Source: Quadrisphaera sp. INWT6
Lineage (GTDB): Bacteria > Actinomycetota > Actinomycetes > Actinomycetales > Quadrisphaeraceae
DNA: 64,000 nucleotides
NCBI RefSeq assembly: GCF_015390235.1
Contig: NZ_VUOH01000002.1
Span: 930,001-994,000 of the forward strand
Reading direction: 5' to 3'
In this document: one piece after another, positions 28,262 to 36,942 of the stretch
Numbering within the stretch: position 1 is the first letter of the stretch
Layout of the letters: each line of letters opens with the position of its first letter
Notes under the pieces: model-generated
The model's database searches: none
The model's input: the letters and a program-made list of their open reading frames with translations, nothing else
Told to the model about the DNA's origin: nothing
Position numbers and translations under genes: made by a program

Positions 28262-29272
28262 TCAGACCACCGCGGTCAGCAGCAGCGCCGCGGCGGCGGC
28301 CACTGCGGCCGAGGCGGGGGCGGTGAGCACCCAGAACCACGAGACGCGGCGCAGCACGCGCCAGCGCACCGCCGACAGGCGGCGGACGGCACCGGAGCCG
28401 GCCACCGCCGCGGTGACCGCGTGGGTGGTGGAGACGGGCACCGCGGCGCCCGCGGCAGCGGCCGTGAGCAGACCGGCGGTGGCGGCCTCGGCGGCGAAGC
28501 CGGCCGCGGGGTCGACGGCGGTGATGCGGCTGCCGACGGTCCTCACGATGCGCCACCCGCCGGCGGTGGTGCCCAGGGCGAGTGCCACCGAGGCGGACAG
28601 GACCACCCACAACGGCACGCCCCCGCCCGCGGTGGTGGCCCCCGCGGCGACGAGCGCGAGGACGACGACACCCATCGTCTTCTGGGCGTCCTGGAGGCCG
28701 TGGCCGAGCGCCACGCCGGCGCTGGAGAAGACCTGGGCGTAGCGGAAGCCGCGGTTGGCCCGCCCGGGCGAGGCGTGGCGCAGCACCCAGGCGATGGCCA
28801 GGGCGATGCCGGCGGAGAGGAGGAACGCGACCATCGGGGAGACCACGAGCGGCAGCACCACGCGGACCAGCACCACCTGCCAGTCGACGGCGGCGCCGAC
28901 CACGAGCCCCGCGCCGGCCAGCCCGCCCACGAGGGCGTGGGTGGAGCTGCTCGGCACGCCCCGCCACCAGGTGAGCAGGTTCCAGGTCAGCGCCCCCACG
29001 AGGGCCGCCAGCACGAGCACCAGCCCGGCGGAGCCGAGCACCGGGCTGACCAGCACGTAGCCGATGGCCTCCGCCAGGCTGCTGCCGAGGAGGCCTCCCA
29101 CGAGGTTCAGCACGGCCGCCAGCAGCAGCGCGGCGCCCGGTGCCATCGCGCCCGAGGCCAGGGGGGTCGCGATGACGACGCTCGCGTCGTGCAGGCCGTT
29201 CACGACGGCGAAGAGCAGGGCCACCCCGACGACCACGACCAGCAGGGCGGCGAGCGCCGGGTCCGGGCTCAC
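28262..29272 (-). CDS. pit: Second PiT-family phosphate transporter
   Basis: 336 residues, shorter than the pit gene at 21,383 and more divergent. PiT repeats are recognisable as FAVVNGLHDASVVIAT and GVALGHGLQDAQKTMGVV, with SSSTHALVGG and STTHAV loops. The GTG at 29272 overlaps the stop of the upstream DUF47 gene by four bases. Pairing with a DUF47 protein is the standard arrangement for this subgroup. No PHO box is visible upstream of the pair, so it may be the constitutive low-affinity route. Confidence 0.9.
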   Translation of the reverse strand: MSPDPALAALLVVVVGVALLFAVVNGLHDASVVIATPLASGAMAPGAALLLAAVLNLVGGLLGSSLAEAIGYVLVSPVLGSAGLVLVLAALVGALTWNLLTWWRGVPSSSTHALVGGLAGAGLVVGAAVDWQVVLVRVVLPLVVSPMVAFLLSAGIALAIAWVLRHASPGRANRGFRYAQVFSSAGVALGHGLQDAQKTMGVVVLALVAAGATTAGGGVPLWVVLSASVALALGTTAGGWRIVRTVGSRITAVDPAAGFAAEAATAGLLTAAAAGAAVPVSTTHAVTAAVAGSGAVRRLSAVRWRVLRRVSWFWVLTAPASAAVAAAAALLLTAVV

Positions 29273-29883
29273 GCCTCCTGCGCCGCGATGAGCTCGACGG
29301 TGCGGGCCACCCGCTCGAAGGCGTCGGCGGCGGCCTCGAGGCGGTCGGAGACCTCCTTGACCGCCAGCAGGGCGACGGCGTTGCGCTCGGTGGCGAACAG
29401 CTCGGCGAGCAGGCCCCGGTGCACCCGCCCCGCCTCGTGCTCCAGCCGGCCGACCTCGCCCCAGTAGCCGGCGAGGTCGCGGACGGCGCGCATGCGCGAC
29501 ATGGCGGCGGCGGTGACCTCGGCCTGGCGCTGGACCAGGGCCACCTGCTCCACCACGCCCCGCGGCAGCTCGGCGACCCCGGTGGCCACCACCACCGCGG
29601 CGGCCTCCTCGAGGGCGTCGACGCAGTCGTCCAGGCCCGCGGCCAGGGCCACCAGGTCGCGCCGGTCGTAGGGGGTCACGAAGCTGGAGGTGACGCGGCG
29701 CACCACGGCGCGGGTGTCGGCGTCGGCGCGGCGCTCCAGGTCGACGAGGCGCTGGGCCAGGTCGGCGCGGTCGGCCGGGTCGGTGCCCAGCTGGCGGGCG
29801 AGGAGCTCCGCGGCGTCGGTGAGGTGCTGTGCGAGCGTCTGCAGGTCGTCGAAGACGGCGCTGTCGCGCGGCAGCAGGCGCAT
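29269..29883 (-). CDS. DUF47/PhoU-like accessory protein of PiT transporter
   Basis: 204 residues, starts MRLLPRDSAVFDDLQTLAQHL. It is entirely helical with heptad-like Leu/Ala and charged positions, and shows the DUF47 (TIGR00153) features DLERRADADTRAV and VVTPYDRRDLVALAAGLDDCVD (here FVTPYDRRD). Proteins of this family resemble PhoU and are thought to control the adjacent PiT transporter. It is cotranscribed and translationally coupled with that gene. Confidence 0.88.
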   Translation of the reverse strand: MRLLPRDSAVFDDLQTLAQHLTDAAELLARQLGTDPADRADLAQRLVDLERRADADTRAVVRRVTSSFVTPYDRRDLVALAAGLDDCVDALEEAAAVVVATGVAELPRGVVEQVALVQRQAEVTAAAMSRMRAVRDLAGYWGEVGRLEHEAGRVHRGLLAELFATERNAVALLAVKEVSDRLEAAADAFERVARTVELIAAQEA

Positions 29884-29947
29884 CGAGGACTCCCAGGACG
29901 TTCGGATCCGGCCGCGCCGGGAGGGTCAAGGCTAGGTCAGGGCCCGG

Positions 29948-30256
29948 TCAGGCCCTGCCGCCCTCTGCTCCGGCCGTGCTCGGGGCTCCCCCGTCCGGGT
30001 GGAGACCGCTGCCGCCGGGGCCGCCGCCGGCGTCCTCCGCGCCGTCGCCGGCCTCGCCGCCCTCGCCGTCGTCAGGGCCGTCATCCGGGCCGTCATCCGG
30101 GCCGTCGTCCTCGCCGTCGTCCGCGAGGCCGAGCAGCCTGTCGATGGCGGCCCGCGGCAGGGTGCCGTCGGCCGCCGTGGCGGCGACGACGAGGTCGCCG
30201 TAGAGCTCGATCTCCTCGGCGAGGGCGTCGTCGCCGAGACGACGGCTTCGCTCCAT
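29948..30256 (-). CDS. Small acidic hypothetical protein with DDGP repeats
   Basis: 102 residues from the ATG at 30256. The first 45 residues (LGDDALAEEIELYGDLVVAATAADG) match a short helical protein I recall as widespread but uncharacterised in actinobacteria. It is extended by a highly acidic, Gly-rich tail with three DDGP units. At DNA level these are 12-base tandem repeats at 30075-30110. The tail is probably disordered. It precedes the DUF47 gene on the same strand, 64 bases apart. Confidence 0.6.
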   Translation of the reverse strand: MERSRRLGDDALAEEIELYGDLVVAATAADGTLPRAAIDRLLGLADDGEDDGPDDGPDDGPDDGEGGEAGDGAEDAGGGPGGSGLHPDGGAPSTAGAEGGRA

Positions 30257-30450
30257 CCCTGCACGGTAGCGGGCGGTGGTCGGGTGCGGCTCGGGAACCC
30301 GTCCTCGCAGGTCCGCCGGGGTGCGCCCGAGGTCCGGGCGCGTGGTGCGCGAGGCGCGGGAGGGGCTGCGGGGGCGGAGGAGCCGCCGCCCGGGCGGCGA
30401 GAGGGGGGGTCCCTCCGCCCGGACGGCGGGTCCGAGGACGCCTCGCTGCG

Positions 30451-30471
30451 GCGGGGTGGTGACCACCCCGC
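30451..30471. promoter_or_regulatory. Operator-like palindrome in the 30,257-30,585 intergenic region
   Basis: Ten-base inverted arms (30451-30460 and 30462-30471) around a single central G: GCGGGGTGGT and its complement. The single-base centre argues for a protein-binding site rather than a hairpin. It lies about 115 bases upstream of the PHP gene and about 195 upstream of the small acidic gene. The remaining 329-base gap holds G-rich sequence and a 14-base palindrome near 30384, with no gene I can support. Confidence 0.35.
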
Positions 30472-30585
30472 GCGAGACGCCACCAAGATCGTACGGTCCC
30501 GCGCGGGCGGGAGTCACCCACCCGGCTGACATCCAGCCGGTCACCTGCGGGCGCGGTGGCGGCGACGGCCTGCTGGGATGGCCGG

Positions 30586-31644
30586 GTGCACCCCGTCGAC
30601 GCGCTGCGCCGCACCGCGTTCCTGCTGGAGCGGGAGCAGGCCGCCACCCCCCGCGTGAAGGCGTTCCGCACCGCTGCGGGCGTGCTGGCGGCCCTCCCGG
30701 AGGAGGAGCTGGCGGAGCGGCTCGCCGCCGGCACCCTGAGCGCGCTCAAGGGGGTGGGGCCGCGCACCGAAGAGGTCGCCGCCCGCGCCGCCGCCGGTGA
30801 GGTGCCCGCCTACCTCGCCGAGCTCGAGGCCCGCCGCGACGCCGCCGGTCCGCTGGCCGACCTCGACGGGGCCGGGGCGGAGCTGCTCGCCCGGCTGCGC
30901 GGAGACCTGCACGCGCACAGCGACTGGAGCGACGGCGGCTCGCCGCCGGAGGAGATGGCCGCCACCGCCGTGGAGCTGGGACACGAGTACCTGGCCCTGA
31001 CCGACCACTCCGGGGGCCTGCGCGTGGCCGGGGGGCTCTCGCCGCAGCGGCTGGAGCGCCAGCTCGACCTCCTCGCCGCGCTTGCCCCCTCGCTGGCGCC
31101 GTTCCGGCTGCTGAGCGGCATCGAGGTCGACATCACCCCCGAGGGCGGCCTGGACTGCCCTGACGAGCTGCTGGACCGCCTCGACGTGGTGGTCGCCTCG
31201 GTGCACAGCGGGCTCGGCGGGCGCACCAGCGCCGAGGCGATGACCGCCCGGATGCTGGGCGCCCTGGAGCACGACCGGGTGCGGGTGCTCGGGCACTGCA
31301 CCGGGCGGATGGTGGCGGCGGGGGCCGACGGCTCGCGCCGGCCCTCGCAGCGCGCCGAGGCGCCCTTCGACGCGGCCGCCGTCTTCGCCCGCTGCGCCGA
31401 GCGCGGGGTGGCGGTGGAGGTCAACTCCCGGCCGGAGCGGCTCGACCCGCCGATGCGCCTGCTGCGGCAGGCGCTTGAGGCCGGGTGCCTGCTGAGCATC
31501 GACACCGACGCGCACGCCCCCGGCCAGCTCGACTGGCGCGGGCTGGGCGCGGCCCGGGCGGCTGCGGCCGGCGCACCGGCCGAGCGGGTCGTCACCACGT
31601 GGCCCGTCGAGCGCCTGCTCGGGTGGCTCAGGGACGCAGGCTGA
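30586..31644 (+). CDS. PHP domain phosphoesterase (PolX C-terminal type)
   Basis: 352 residues from the GTG at 30586. An N-terminal helix-hairpin-helix region (about 1-100, with LKGVGPRTEE) is followed by a PHP domain. Metal-ligand motifs are DLHAHSDWSDG, LTDHSGG, GIEVDI, VVASVHSG, LGHCTGR and DTDAHAPGQ. This is the C-terminal half of bacterial PolX without the polymerase domain. The likely role is a metal-dependent phosphoesterase or nuclease; the substrate is not known. Its end overlaps the convergent GGDEF-EAL gene by 17 bases. Confidence 0.83.
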   Translation: MHPVDALRRTAFLLEREQAATPRVKAFRTAAGVLAALPEEELAERLAAGTLSALKGVGPRTEEVAARAAAGEVPAYLAELEARRDAAGPLADLDGAGAELLARLRGDLHAHSDWSDGGSPPEEMAATAVELGHEYLALTDHSGGLRVAGGLSPQRLERQLDLLAALAPSLAPFRLLSGIEVDITPEGGLDCPDELLDRLDVVVASVHSGLGGRTSAEAMTARMLGALEHDRVRVLGHCTGRMVAAGADGSRRPSQRAEAPFDAAAVFARCAERGVAVEVNSRPERLDPPMRLLRQALEAGCLLSIDTDAHAPGQLDWRGLGAARAAAAGAPAERVVTTWPVERLLGWLRDAG

Positions 31645-33577
31645 GGGCCCGGGGGGCGCCGAGCGCCGCTGCCGGCACCTTCGGCGCCGTGCGGGCCGGG
31701 GGCGCCGCGGGCGCCGCGGGCTCCAGGGCCCAGGAGCCGAACCGCGCGGCGCGGGCGCGGGTGTGCCAGGCGCGGATCGCGTCGTCCAGCTCCTCCTCGG
31801 GCGTGGGGCGCCCGAACCAGTAGCCCTGGCCGTGGTCGCAGCCCATCGCGATGAGCATCCGCGCCTGCTCCTCGGTCTCGATGCCCTCCGCGATCACCGT
31901 GAGGTGGTGGGCGTGGGCGAGGTCGATGACGGCCTGCACCACCGCCGAGGCGGAGGAGTCGACACCCAGGCGCGAGACGAAGGCGCGGTCGACCTTCATG
32001 AACGCCAGGTCGAGCGCGGACAGGTAGCTGAGCGCCGACCACCCGGTGCCGAAGTCGTCGATGCCCACGGAGACGCCGAGGTCGGTGAGGCCGTCGAGGG
32101 TGTCGCGCGCGCCGTCTCCCTGGTCGAGCAGGGAGTGCTCGGTGATCTCGACGAGCAGCCGCGAGGGGTCGCTGCCCGAGCGCTGCAGCGCACCGCGCAC
32201 CAGACCGGCCAGGTCGGGTCGCTGCAGGGTCTTCGACGACATGTTCACCGCCACCGTGGGCAGGCCCGGGTGAGAGGGCGTGTCCGGCAGCGCGATGGTG
32301 GTGGGGGCTCCCGAGGCCGGCGGCGACCACTGCTGGGCCATCGTGCTGGCCCGCCCGAGGACCCACTCGTCCAGCCTCACCACGAGCCCGGTCTCCTCGG
32401 CCACGTCCACGAAGAGGGCCGGGGAGATGGCCCCGCGCTCGGGGTCGATGACGCGGGCGAGGGCCTCGACGCCGACGACCTCACCGGTGCGGAGGTCGAT
32501 GACGGGCTGGTACAGCACCCGCAGCCGCTCGGCGTCGAGCGCGGAGCGCAGCATCGTCTCGGTCGCCACCCGGTGCAGCGCGGCCTCGCCGAGCCCCGGC
32601 GCGTAGTGGACGACGCGGTCGCCGCCATCGCGCTTGGCCCGGCGCAGCGCCAGGCCGGCGCGGCGCACGACGTCCTCCGGGTCGGCCTCGGTGCCGTCGG
32701 TGGTGACCAGGCCGACGGAGGCGGTCAGGGTCACGTGGTCGGTGCGGCCGTGGAGGCGGGTCGGGCGGCGCAGGGCGGCGAGGAGGCGCTCGGCCAGCCC
32801 CGCCGCGTCCGGTCCGGCGGCGGGGCGGTGGTGGCCGCCCGAGGCCAGGGCCACCCGGGCGGTGTCGCGACCCACGACGACGGCGAAGCTGTCGCCGTCC
32901 AGGCGCGCGACCGTGGCGCCCTCCGGCGCCGCGGTGCGCAGCCGGTCGGCGGTGGCCACGAGGAGCGCGTCGCCGGTGTCTCGGCCGAGCGCGTCGTCGA
33001 GCACGGAGAACCTGTCGAGGTCGAGGACGGCGAGCACCGCTCCCCCGGGCACCCGCTGGCGCCGGGCCTCGGCGGCCTCCGCAGCCAGGTGGGCGACCAC
33101 CGCGTGGCGCGTGCCGAGGTCGGTCAGGGGGTCGCGGTGGCCCACCGCCGCGGCCGCGCTGATGTCGACGGCGGAGCCGAACAGCCGGGTGGCCCCACCC
33201 GCGGCGTCGAGCTCCACCTCGGTCCAGGCGTGGACGCGGCGCTGCACGCCGTCGGCACCGACGAGGTCGAACTGCTCCTCGCTGCCGCGCCGGCCCTCGC
33301 GCACCACGAGCAGCCAGGCGCGGACCCGCGCGCGGTCGGCGGGGACCACCAGGGAGGTCCACCACTGCATCGAGGGCCGCGTGGTGGTCGGGTCGCTGCC
33401 GGCGATCCGGTGCATGCCGTCGGACCAGTGCAGCGCACCGGTGACGAGGTCGAGCTCCCAGACGGCCGCCGCTACCGACGAGGTCGGCACCGCGGCCCAG
33501 GAGGGCTCGGCCGGGTGCGCCGCGCGCTGCACCGGGGGCGCCGGGGAGGCGCTCGGTGACCACGGCGGAGGGGGCAT
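31628..33577 (-). CDS. PAS-GGDEF-EAL protein, probable c-di-GMP phosphodiesterase
   Basis: 649 residues. The PAS domain (about 35-140) is typical of the PAS_3 fold: VWELDLVTGALHWSDGMHRI. The GGDEF domain is degenerate (DGDSF signature, LDRFSVLDD in place of DxDxFKxxND), so it is likely inactive or regulatory. The EAL domain is complete: VEALAR, NMSSKTL, VEITEH, DDFGTGW, MKVDRAF, AEGIET and QGYWFGRP. The C-terminal 50 residues are Ala/Pro-rich. No membrane segments, hence cytoplasmic. The prediction is degradation of c-di-GMP in response to a PAS-detected signal. Confidence 0.88.
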   Translation of the reverse strand: MPPPPWSPSASPAPPVQRAAHPAEPSWAAVPTSSVAAAVWELDLVTGALHWSDGMHRIAGSDPTTTRPSMQWWTSLVVPADRARVRAWLLVVREGRRGSEEQFDLVGADGVQRRVHAWTEVELDAAGGATRLFGSAVDISAAAAVGHRDPLTDLGTRHAVVAHLAAEAAEARRQRVPGGAVLAVLDLDRFSVLDDALGRDTGDALLVATADRLRTAAPEGATVARLDGDSFAVVVGRDTARVALASGGHHRPAAGPDAAGLAERLLAALRRPTRLHGRTDHVTLTASVGLVTTDGTEADPEDVVRRAGLALRRAKRDGGDRVVHYAPGLGEAALHRVATETMLRSALDAERLRVLYQPVIDLRTGEVVGVEALARVIDPERGAISPALFVDVAEETGLVVRLDEWVLGRASTMAQQWSPPASGAPTTIALPDTPSHPGLPTVAVNMSSKTLQRPDLAGLVRGALQRSGSDPSRLLVEITEHSLLDQGDGARDTLDGLTDLGVSVGIDDFGTGWSALSYLSALDLAFMKVDRAFVSRLGVDSSASAVVQAVIDLAHAHHLTVIAEGIETEEQARMLIAMGCDHGQGYWFGRPTPEEELDDAIRAWHTRARAARFGSWALEPAAPAAPPARTAPKVPAAALGAPRALSLRP

Positions 33578-33676
33578 CCGCCTACGGTGTCACCGCGCGT
33601 CACCGATCGGGCCCGTTCGCCCGCAGACACGCCGGACCCGCCCATGACGACCCGCCAGATGTGACGCGCAGTGACC

Positions 33677-33709
33677 GCCCGAGCACCCTGGGTCGGCGTG
33701 CTCGGGCGC
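33677..33709. terminator. Terminator downstream of galE
   Basis: Inverted repeat with 11-base arms CGCCCGAGCAC (33677-33687) and its complement (33699-33709), 11-base loop, nine bases after the galE stop on the minus strand. Flanking GACCGCC/GGCGGTC can extend pairing. Confidence 0.6.
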
Positions 33710-33717
33710 GTCGGCGG

Positions 33718-34743
33718 TCAGGAGGTGGCGTAGCCCTGGGGGTTGCCGCTCTGCCAGCGCCAGGTGTCCTCGCACATCTCGTCGAGGCCGCGCCGCGCCG
33801 TCCAGCCGAGCTCGTCGCGGGCGCGGGCCGGGTCGGCGTAGGAGGTGGCCACGTCACCCGCCCGGCGGGGAGCCACGCGCACCGGCACCTCGCGGCCGCT
33901 GGCGCGCTCGAAGGCCGCGACCACCTGGCGCACCGACGAGCCCGTGCCGGTGCCGAGGTTCCAGGCGTGCGCACCGCGCACGCCGTCCGGCCCGGAGATC
34001 TTCGCCAGGGCGGCCACGTGCCCCTCCGCCAGGTCGACCACGTGGATGTAGTCGCGCACGCCGGTGCCGTCGGGGGTGTCGAAGTCGTCACCGAAGACCG
34101 TCAGCTGCTCGCGGCGGCCGACGGCGACCTGCGCGATGAACGGGACCAGGTTGTTGGGGACGCCGCGCGGGTCCTCCCCGATGCGGCCGGAGGGGTGGGC
34201 GCCCACCGGGTTGAAGTAGCGCAGCAGCGCCACCGACCAGCGCTCGTCGCTGGCGGCGACGTCGCGCAGCACCTGCTCGGTCATGAACTTGGTCCACCCG
34301 TAGGGGTTGGTGGCCCCGAGCGGGGAGTCCTCGGTCAGCGGCATCTGCGTGGCCGCGCCGTAGACGGTGGCGGAGGAGGAGAAGACCAGCGTGCGGCAGC
34401 CGACGGCATCCATCGCCCTGACGAGGTTGAGGGTGCCGCCCACGTTGGTGCGGTAGTACCGCTCGGGCTGCTCCACCGACTCGCCCACGGCCTTGAGCGC
34501 GGCGAAGTGGACGACCGCCTCGGGCCGGGCCCCCTCGAGCGCGGCGAGGACGGCGGCCTCGTCGGTGACGTCGACCTCGAGCAGCTCGACCTCGCGGCCG
34601 GCGATCTCGCCCACCCGGCGCAGCGCCTCGGCGCTGGCGTTGGAGAGGTCGTCCAGGACGACCACCTCGTGCCCCTGCGCCAGCAGCTCCACCACCGTGT
34701 GGCTGCCGATGTAGCCCGCTCCGCCCGTCACCAGGATCTGCAC
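33718..34743 (-). CDS. galE: UDP-glucose 4-epimerase
   Basis: Interconverts UDP-glucose and UDP-galactose for galactose use and cell-surface polysaccharides. 341 residues. NAD-binding GGAGYIGSH at 7-15, VHFAALKAVGES, catalytic Ser/Tyr-x3-Lys in SSSATVYG and NPYGWTK, RYFNPVGAHPSG and VRDYIHVVDLAEGHV. Length and motifs are typical. A single-gene unit, with a terminator downstream and the divergent HAD gene 38 bases upstream. Confidence 0.95.
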   Translation of the reverse strand: MQILVTGGAGYIGSHTVVELLAQGHEVVVLDDLSNASAEALRRVGEIAGREVELLEVDVTDEAAVLAALEGARPEAVVHFAALKAVGESVEQPERYYRTNVGGTLNLVRAMDAVGCRTLVFSSSATVYGAATQMPLTEDSPLGATNPYGWTKFMTEQVLRDVAASDERWSVALLRYFNPVGAHPSGRIGEDPRGVPNNLVPFIAQVAVGRREQLTVFGDDFDTPDGTGVRDYIHVVDLAEGHVAALAKISGPDGVRGAHAWNLGTGTGSSVRQVVAAFERASGREVPVRVAPRRAGDVATSYADPARARDELGWTARRGLDEMCEDTWRWQSGNPQGYATS

Positions 34744-34781
34744 GACGCGCGACGCTACACGGGCGGTGCGACCCTCGGACG

Positions 34782-35471
34782 ATGGCTGCCCCAGCGGACG
34801 ACCGCCCCGACGCCGTGCTCTTCGACGTCGACGGGACCCTCGTCGACTCCAACTACCAGCACGTCGTCGCGTGGACCCGGGCCCTGCAGGGCGTCGGGGT
34901 GGTGGTGCCGGCGCCCGCTCTGCACCGCGCGATCGGCATGGGCGGTGACCAGCTGGTGGCGGCCGTGGCGGGTGACGACGTCGAGCGCGAGCACGGCGAC
35001 GCCGTCCGGGACGCCTGGACGCGCGAGTTCACCGCGCTCACCGACGCCGTGCCGCCGCTGCCCGGAGCGGTGGACCTGCTGCGGGCGTGCCACGAGCGGG
35101 GCCTGCGGGTGGTGCTCGCCAGCTCGTCGTCGTCGGACCTGCTCGAGCGCTTCCGCGCCGTGCTCGGCGCCGACGACGCGATCGACGCGGTGACCACGTC
35201 CGACGACGTCGAGGCGTCCAAGCCCGCCGGAGACCTGTTCGGCGTGGCCGCCGAGAAGGTCGGGGCGCAGCGGCCGGTGGCCGTGGGCGACTCCCCGTGG
35301 GACGCGCGGGCGGCGCGCGCCGCCGGCGTGCCGGTGGTGCTGGTGCGCTCCGGGGGCTTCTGCGACGACCTGCTGCTCGCCGAGGCGCCCGGCGCGGCGC
35401 TGTACGACGACGCCGCGGCGCTCCTGGCGGGCCTGGAGGGCTCCCCGCTGGTGCGCCCCGTCAGTCGCTGA
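34782..35471 (+). CDS. HAD-superfamily phosphatase
   Basis: 229 residues. Motif I FDVDGTLVDS with nucleophile Asp15 and Asp17, a helical cap domain, motif II LASSSSSDLL, motif III Lys in ASKPAGDLFG and motif IV GDSPWDARAARAAG. This is the phosphoglycolate-phosphatase/beta-phosphoglucomutase-like branch; the substrate cannot be told. Its 3' end overlaps the convergent ATPase gene by 11 bases. Confidence 0.82.
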   Translation: MAAPADDRPDAVLFDVDGTLVDSNYQHVVAWTRALQGVGVVVPAPALHRAIGMGGDQLVAAVAGDDVEREHGDAVRDAWTREFTALTDAVPPLPGAVDLLRACHERGLRVVLASSSSSDLLERFRAVLGADDAIDAVTTSDDVEASKPAGDLFGVAAEKVGAQRPVAVGDSPWDARAARAAGVPVVLVRSGGFCDDLLLAEAPGAALYDDAAALLAGLEGSPLVRPVSR

Positions 35472-35934
35472 CGCGGAACCAGACCACCTTGCCGGTGGCC
35501 TGGCGCGGGACCCGACCCCCCAGGGCGGCGGCCAGCGCCGCCGGCAGCGCCGGGGTGGAGCCCCGCTCGGCGTCGGTGCCGCCGGCGGGGCTCACGGGCT
35601 CGAGCTCGCGCAGGCCGCCCTCGCGGACGCCCCACTCCACCGAGAGCTTGTCGACGAGCTCGAGGCCGCGGCCGCTCTCGTCCAGCAGCTCGGTCTCGCG
35701 CAGCACCGGGTGCACCGGGCTGCCGTCGGCGACCTCCACGAGCACCGCCCCGGAGGCCTCGCTCACGACGTCCATGGTCACCAGGGAGCCGGCGTGGACG
35801 ACGGCGTTGGTCACCAGCTCGGACGCGAGCAGCTCGACGCGGTCGCGGACCTCGACCGAGTGCAGCTCACCCAGCTCCTTGCGCACGAAGGCGCGAGCCA
35901 GCAGGGGAGCCCGGGTGTCCTTGGGAAGCCTCAC
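35461..35934 (-). CDS. RsbW-like ATP-binding regulatory protein
   Basis: 157 residues, a single HATPase domain of the anti-sigma kinase type: ELLASELVTNAVVHAGS (N box), VEVADGSP (G1) and ESGRGLELVDKLSVEWGV (G2). The end, ATGKVVWFRVSD, is typical of the family. Between G2 and the end is a 35-residue Ala/Gly insert. The GTG at 35934 overlaps the upstream stop as GTGA, making it the last gene of the dehydrogenase operon, an unusual place for such a regulator. Possible role: binding a sigma factor or anti-sigma antagonist; no partner gene is adjacent. Confidence 0.8.
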   Translation of the reverse strand: MRLPKDTRAPLLARAFVRKELGELHSVEVRDRVELLASELVTNAVVHAGSLVTMDVVSEASGAVLVEVADGSPVHPVLRETELLDESGRGLELVDKLSVEWGVREGGLRELEPVSPAGGTDAERGSTPALPAALAAALGGRVPRQATGKVVWFRVSD

Positions 35935-36932
35935 GCGCACGGCAGCACCCTGCCACCGAGGTCGACCTCCCCGTGGGAACTCAGCCAGACCAGCGCCTCG
36001 CGCAGGACCTCCGGGCTGGTCCACCGGGGCTCGTACCCGAGGAGCCGGCGCCCCTTCTCGACCGAGGCGCTGTGGTTGCGCACCAGGTGCTCCCACGAGG
36101 CGCCCGCGTGCTCGGCGCCCTCGGCCTCGCCCAGCCGGTCGGCGTAGCCGGCGCGGAACTCCTCCCAGCCGACGTCGCGCAGCCGGGCCTCCTGCCCGAA
36201 CCACGAGGCGACCTGCTGGGCCAGCCCGCGGGCGGTCCAGCCGCGGTCGGAGACGGCGAAGAAGCTCTCCCCCACCGAGGTCGAGCGGTGCTCGAGGGCG
36301 CGCTGGAACACCTGCGCGACGTCGTCGGCGTGCACGTGGTGCATGAGCTGGTGCCCGCCGTCGGGCACCGCCAGCTCCTCGCCCGCCGCGAGCGCCTCCC
36401 AGACCCCCGGGTCGGTGTTCCCCAGCGGGTTGACGACCCGCCACCCCGGCCCGCTGATGTGCCCGGGGTGGACGACGGTCGTGGGCACCCCGCCGCGGCG
36501 CGACTCGGCGAGCAGCAGGTCCTCGCAGGCGACCTTCTGGACGCCGTAGTCGCCGAAGGGCTCGTGCGGGTCCTCCTCGCGCAGGGGCGCCGCCGCGGCG
36601 CGGCCGTGGGTCCAGATGGTGCCCGCGTGCAGGAGGTGCCCGACGCGCCCGCGCAGCGCCTCGACCAGCTGCGCCGCCGAGCCGGGCGTGAAGCAGACCA
36701 TGTCGACGACGACGTCGGCGCCCAGGTCGGCGACGCGGCCGCCGAAGGTCCCCGCGGCGTCCTCCGCCTCGCGGTCGACGGCGACGCGCTGGACGCGGTC
36801 CCACGCCTCGTGGGGGCGGTAGGGCTCGCGGGTGCCCCGGGACAGGGCCACCACCTCGTGCCCCGCCGCGACGAGGCGGGGCACGAGGTAGGTGCCGACG
36901 TGGCCGGTGGCTCCGATGACGACGACGCGCAC
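35931..36932 (-). CDS. NAD-dependent epimerase/dehydratase family protein
   Basis: 333 residues, extended SDR fold: VVIGATGHVGTYLVPRL dinucleotide motif, HLLHAGTIW and YGVQKVACED (Tyr-x3-Lys) active site, HHVHADDVAQVF. The C-terminal substrate domain is divergent. It is the third gene of an operon with a polyol-type dehydrogenase and an SDR, suggesting sugar or polyol interconversion. The exact substrate is not deducible. Confidence 0.8.
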   Translation of the reverse strand: MRVVVIGATGHVGTYLVPRLVAAGHEVVALSRGTREPYRPHEAWDRVQRVAVDREAEDAAGTFGGRVADLGADVVVDMVCFTPGSAAQLVEALRGRVGHLLHAGTIWTHGRAAAAPLREEDPHEPFGDYGVQKVACEDLLLAESRRGGVPTTVVHPGHISGPGWRVVNPLGNTDPGVWEALAAGEELAVPDGGHQLMHHVHADDVAQVFQRALEHRSTSVGESFFAVSDRGWTARGLAQQVASWFGQEARLRDVGWEEFRAGYADRLGEAEGAEHAGASWEHLVRNHSASVEKGRRLLGYEPRWTSPEVLREALVWLSSHGEVDLGGRVLPCA

Positions 36933-36942
36933 GGGGTGCTCC

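Noticed and set aside
30384..30397. 14-base GC palindrome upstream of the PHP gene
   Set aside because: Pure GC palindromes of this length are common by chance in such DNA; not strong enough to list as an operator.
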